From positions 3,839,520-3,903,519 of the forward strand of contig NC_092460.1 of NCBI RefSeq assembly GCF_047495875.1: 64,000 nt of DNA, read 5' to 3'. The notes beneath the pieces were generated by a model. That model had not been told where the DNA came from. It was given only the letters and a program-made list of their open reading frames with translations, and did no database searches. A program made the translations under genes and the position numbers. Shown here in pieces: positions 61,179 through 64,000 of this stretch; position 1 is the first letter of the stretch, and every line of letters begins with the position of its first letter. This DNA is from Pithys albifrons albifrons (taxonomy: Eukaryota > Chordata > Aves > Passeriformes > Thamnophilidae).

Positions 61179-63682
61179 CACTTTCTAGATGAACAGAGGT
61201 TTCAAAGATCATATACTGATTTATGATTTATTTTGTTCACAACCATCAATTTAAACAATTGCTTTATTTTCCTCAGGCTGTGCTGGATTAGATTTAGAAA
61301 ACATTGACAAGAAAAGATTAATGCTGGAGAACAGCAAATGAGTTAAAGGAGACTGACAGTGAAATACACACCAGCACTGTGCTCAGAACAGCACAATATG
61401 AAGACTCATGAAAAGTATGACTTGTATTGATCACAACAGCAACAAACAACTTCAAACAACAAAGCAGTGCCCATTTTGGGAATTAAAGTTCAGCCAGTAA
61501 TTTTAGCTAGATACCGTCTCACTGCCAAGTTTTTGCACTGACTAATCTTTTAACTCCTTAACAGGGTATTTTACCCCCCCTGCCAGGTTGCCACACACTG
61601 CAGATATGGGCACTCACATGCCACCCCCCAAGGGGGAAGAAACTGAAAATTAGGATTTCAGCAGGGTTAAATTTCGTGTGTTCAGCTTGAAACACCTTTT
61701 AAAATTATTTATCCACATTAAAAAAAGTCAGAACTTACATCATGTCCTTCTGCAGGTATTGGTCACTTAAAAAAATGGGCTGTTCTCCAACATCAGCATT
61801 ACAGAGTCCTTCACACTTGCCCTTAAATTTATACACGTTGACACAACACTTTGCTGCCTTCCATTTTTTGTCTTTAACCTTTGTGTAGATACATAAATAT
61901 GGAACAAACCAGAAAGGAGGACCTGCCTGAGCTACAGCTCAACCACAAAGGATTTTCACTGGCAATGAAACAGCAGCTTTTTCAGGGCATGGTGCAACCC
62001 CAGGAACATCCATGTCCAGTGGCAAAATTTTGTGACAAGTTGCACAGGTTTGCTCAAGAGAATGATCAGGGAATACGCTCTATGCACCTCTCCTTGAGCC
62101 AGAAATGCTGCACAAGTTTCCCCACAAATGTATTACACAGCTCCTGGGGAGAGTTCCCACACCATTCCTTCCAGGCTCATGACAAACAGGATGTCCAAAG
62201 TGATGCAACCGGGGGGGGGAGAAATAAAACACAATCCAAAAAACCCACACCAGCTATTTTTCAGGTCAGTTCTTCAGAACATCCAGCTGCAGGGACACAT
62301 CTGGCAGCACAACTAAGAGGGATGGACAGTGGGACAGTGCAGAGGCAGGACCACCAACCCCAGTCCCAGCACTCCACAGTGCTCACAGCATCCCCTCTCC
62401 CAGCCCTGGAGACACCATCCAATACAGGATCTCATGAACTTTGCACTGAAGCTACCAGGACATGGATTCTAGTAGGAAAAAATACATTTACACTTGATTC
62501 AGCTGCCAAATTGCCTCAAAATGGGAAGGAAACTGAGGCCTAATCACTAAAATGAATGGCTTTGTAGCAAGCCTGAGGTACCTTGGCCACAGAACCAAGT
62601 GATTGGTGACATGAAACAACATTGTGGTAATCACATCTCTTTACAAAACAAAACTAGAGCCAATCGGGGTGGTCTTCTTTCCCTTAAATATATTAAAAAG
62701 TCATTACTTCAAGTACTCATTACATCAACAGAGCACTTTCAGAGGGACAGAATTAGACAAGCTGAAGGGTTTTTGAGATGCTGATAGTCCATCCTTCAGC
62801 CATCCCCAAAACAGCCCAATTCTTTCATTCAACAGCTAGAAACATCAAACTTCTATTTTCTCTGCTCAAAGCTTCTTGCTGCCTTTCACTGGCACAGACT
62901 CTTGCTGAGCTTGGGAAGGAAATCAGACTGCACACACATATCAGCACATTTGTTCCCCTGGGTCTAAGTTGAAAGCAGACAACATGTTTCAGAAATATTA
63001 ATTTACAGGAGATATTTTAAGTGCAGCATCGGAGTTTCCCAGAGTTTTCCTTCTCATGCTTCAAGCTTCATTAATCAACTCAGCCCTGCCAAAATACATT
63101 GTAGGAAGATGTCTGTAGCTGCTGCTCCAAGGCATAATCATACCTCAGAGTGGAATATTTACAAGCCAATGTCTCCACTCTAACAAGGACACAAGAACCC
63201 AAACTGCCTGGCAGCTGCACAACACTGCACTTAACTCCTCCACATTGGAAGGATTCTTATACTAAAAAGGGAGCAAAGCAAGAGAAGAGCAGAGCAGCAC
63301 AGGAACTGGGGAGAAGCAGAACATTGAAGTGCAAGGAAAAGGGCAGAGCTAGAAAAGAGTGGGAGAACTCTGGAGGAAAAATCACAGTTTGCACAGGAGC
63401 TACCAGGGAGCCAGTCCAGCTTAGGTCCTCAGGAAGGAAGGACAAAGCTTCTCTCCAACTTTACCAAGCTTTCTATAACTTCTTACCACAAGTCACACTG
63501 TGCTTTTGAGAGAGCTGAGTCAAACAGCAGAATCCCACTGTGACAGCACATCCCTCCCCACTGCTCTAACAGCAACACGGTCCCCTCACTGAAGAGCTGG
63601 ATGACAAAAGTTTGCTGTCACAGAGCCACGGGGAGGAAATAACAGAATAACAGGAGCAACACTGAGAAGCTCTAAAGGTCAG
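61179..63682. other. Non-coding stretch containing the window's longest open frame
   Basis: 61878-62543 (+) is open for 222 codons (ATG at 61899, about 214 codons). It has no recognisable domain and is discussed under findings. Nine consecutive G lie inside it at 62211-62219. Elsewhere only short frames, including 63150-63509 (+) in purine-rich sequence. Confidence 0.4.
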
Positions 63683-63902
63683 CACTGCTTGAGCCAGAGT
63701 AGCAGTTATCCCTGCTCTGTTCTCACAGAGCAGAGCACCTGTAACAGCCCAGCACAGCAAGCTGGAAGCCAGGAATCCTCACCCAGTCCTCACACTGCTT
63801 GAGCCAGAGTAGCAGTTATCCCTGCTCTGTTCTCATGGAGCAGAGCACCTGTAACAGCCCAGCACAGCAAGCTGAAAGCCAGGAATCCTCCCCCAGCCCT
63901 AT
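63683..63902. repeat. 110-bp tandem duplication
   Basis: Copy 1 (63683-63792) and copy 2 (63793-63902) differ at five positions by eye (two in CTCACAG/CTCATGG, one in GCTGGAAG/GCTGAAAG, two near the right end), about 95 percent identity. A partial third start (ATCACTGCTCCAGAGCCATG) follows at about 63901. The event is fairly recent and the array may continue as a degraded minisatellite. Confidence 0.96.
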
Positions 63903-64000
63903 CACTGCTCCAGAGCCATGACTCCCACAACATGCCCCCCATGCCCAGCTGCTCTCATCTGGATGCCATCCACACCAGGCACTGCCTTCTGCAAGCCTTG

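Noticed and set aside
1..64000. CRISPR arrays, operons, phage or plasmid functions
   Set aside because: No regularly spaced repeats with unique spacers, no ribosome-binding-site-led gene strings, and the repeat content is that of a bird genome.

Overview
The window looks like vertebrate nuclear DNA from a bird, most likely a songbird (passerine). It has no bacterial gene layout. Open frames are short and scattered over both strands, CpG is scarce, and homopolymer runs and microsatellites are common. The clearest signals are fragments of CR1 LINE 3' ends in both orientations. They carry the typical avian CR1 terminus, with octamer-like ATTCTRTG ends and the GGTTGGAA/TTCCAACC core. One element near 20 kb joins a decayed tRNA-Ile(AAT) head to a CR1-like tail, as in the songbird SINE known as TguSINE1. 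The bird assignment rests on these repeats; the passerine part rests mainly on the SINE. I could not run a database search.

Layout. 1-9.3 kb is unique-looking sequence with one CR1 piece (2.6 kb), small microsatellites and a 30-bp-period direct repeat at 9.16-9.21 kb. 9.3-11 kb is repeat-rich: CR1 on the minus strand, an 18-bp x3 minisatellite, then CR1 on the plus strand. 11-24 kb is AT-rich unique sequence with a CR1 at 16.7-17.0 kb and the SINE at 20.0 kb. 24-52 kb is mostly unique, with two short CR1 tails, a 50-nt pure purine tract (27.9 kb), a two-copy 34-bp tandem (45.3 kb) and a compound AT-rich satellite plus 23-bp tandem (49.3-49.5 kb). 52.7-53.7 kb holds an old plus-strand CR1, a short minus-strand CR1/SINE tail and a perfect 11-bp-arm inverted repeat abutting it. 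54-64 kb is unique-looking sequence with a G15 polypurine tract (61.1 kb), the longest open frame of the window (about 214 codons from ATG, 61.9-62.5 kb) and a 110-bp tandem duplication at the right end.

Genes. I cannot name any protein-coding gene, rRNA, functional tRNA or known miRNA here. Several segments have a pyrimidine-rich acceptor, an open frame and a good donor (for example minus 4431-4584, minus 14187-14278, plus 27212-27375, plus 44765-44879 and plus 46220-46284). None encodes a protein I recognise, and the three plus-strand ones have incompatible intron phases, so they cannot be consecutive coding exons of one transcript. The most economical reading is intergenic or deep-intronic DNA. 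I did not find a new multi-gene system; the findings are individual structures worth checking.
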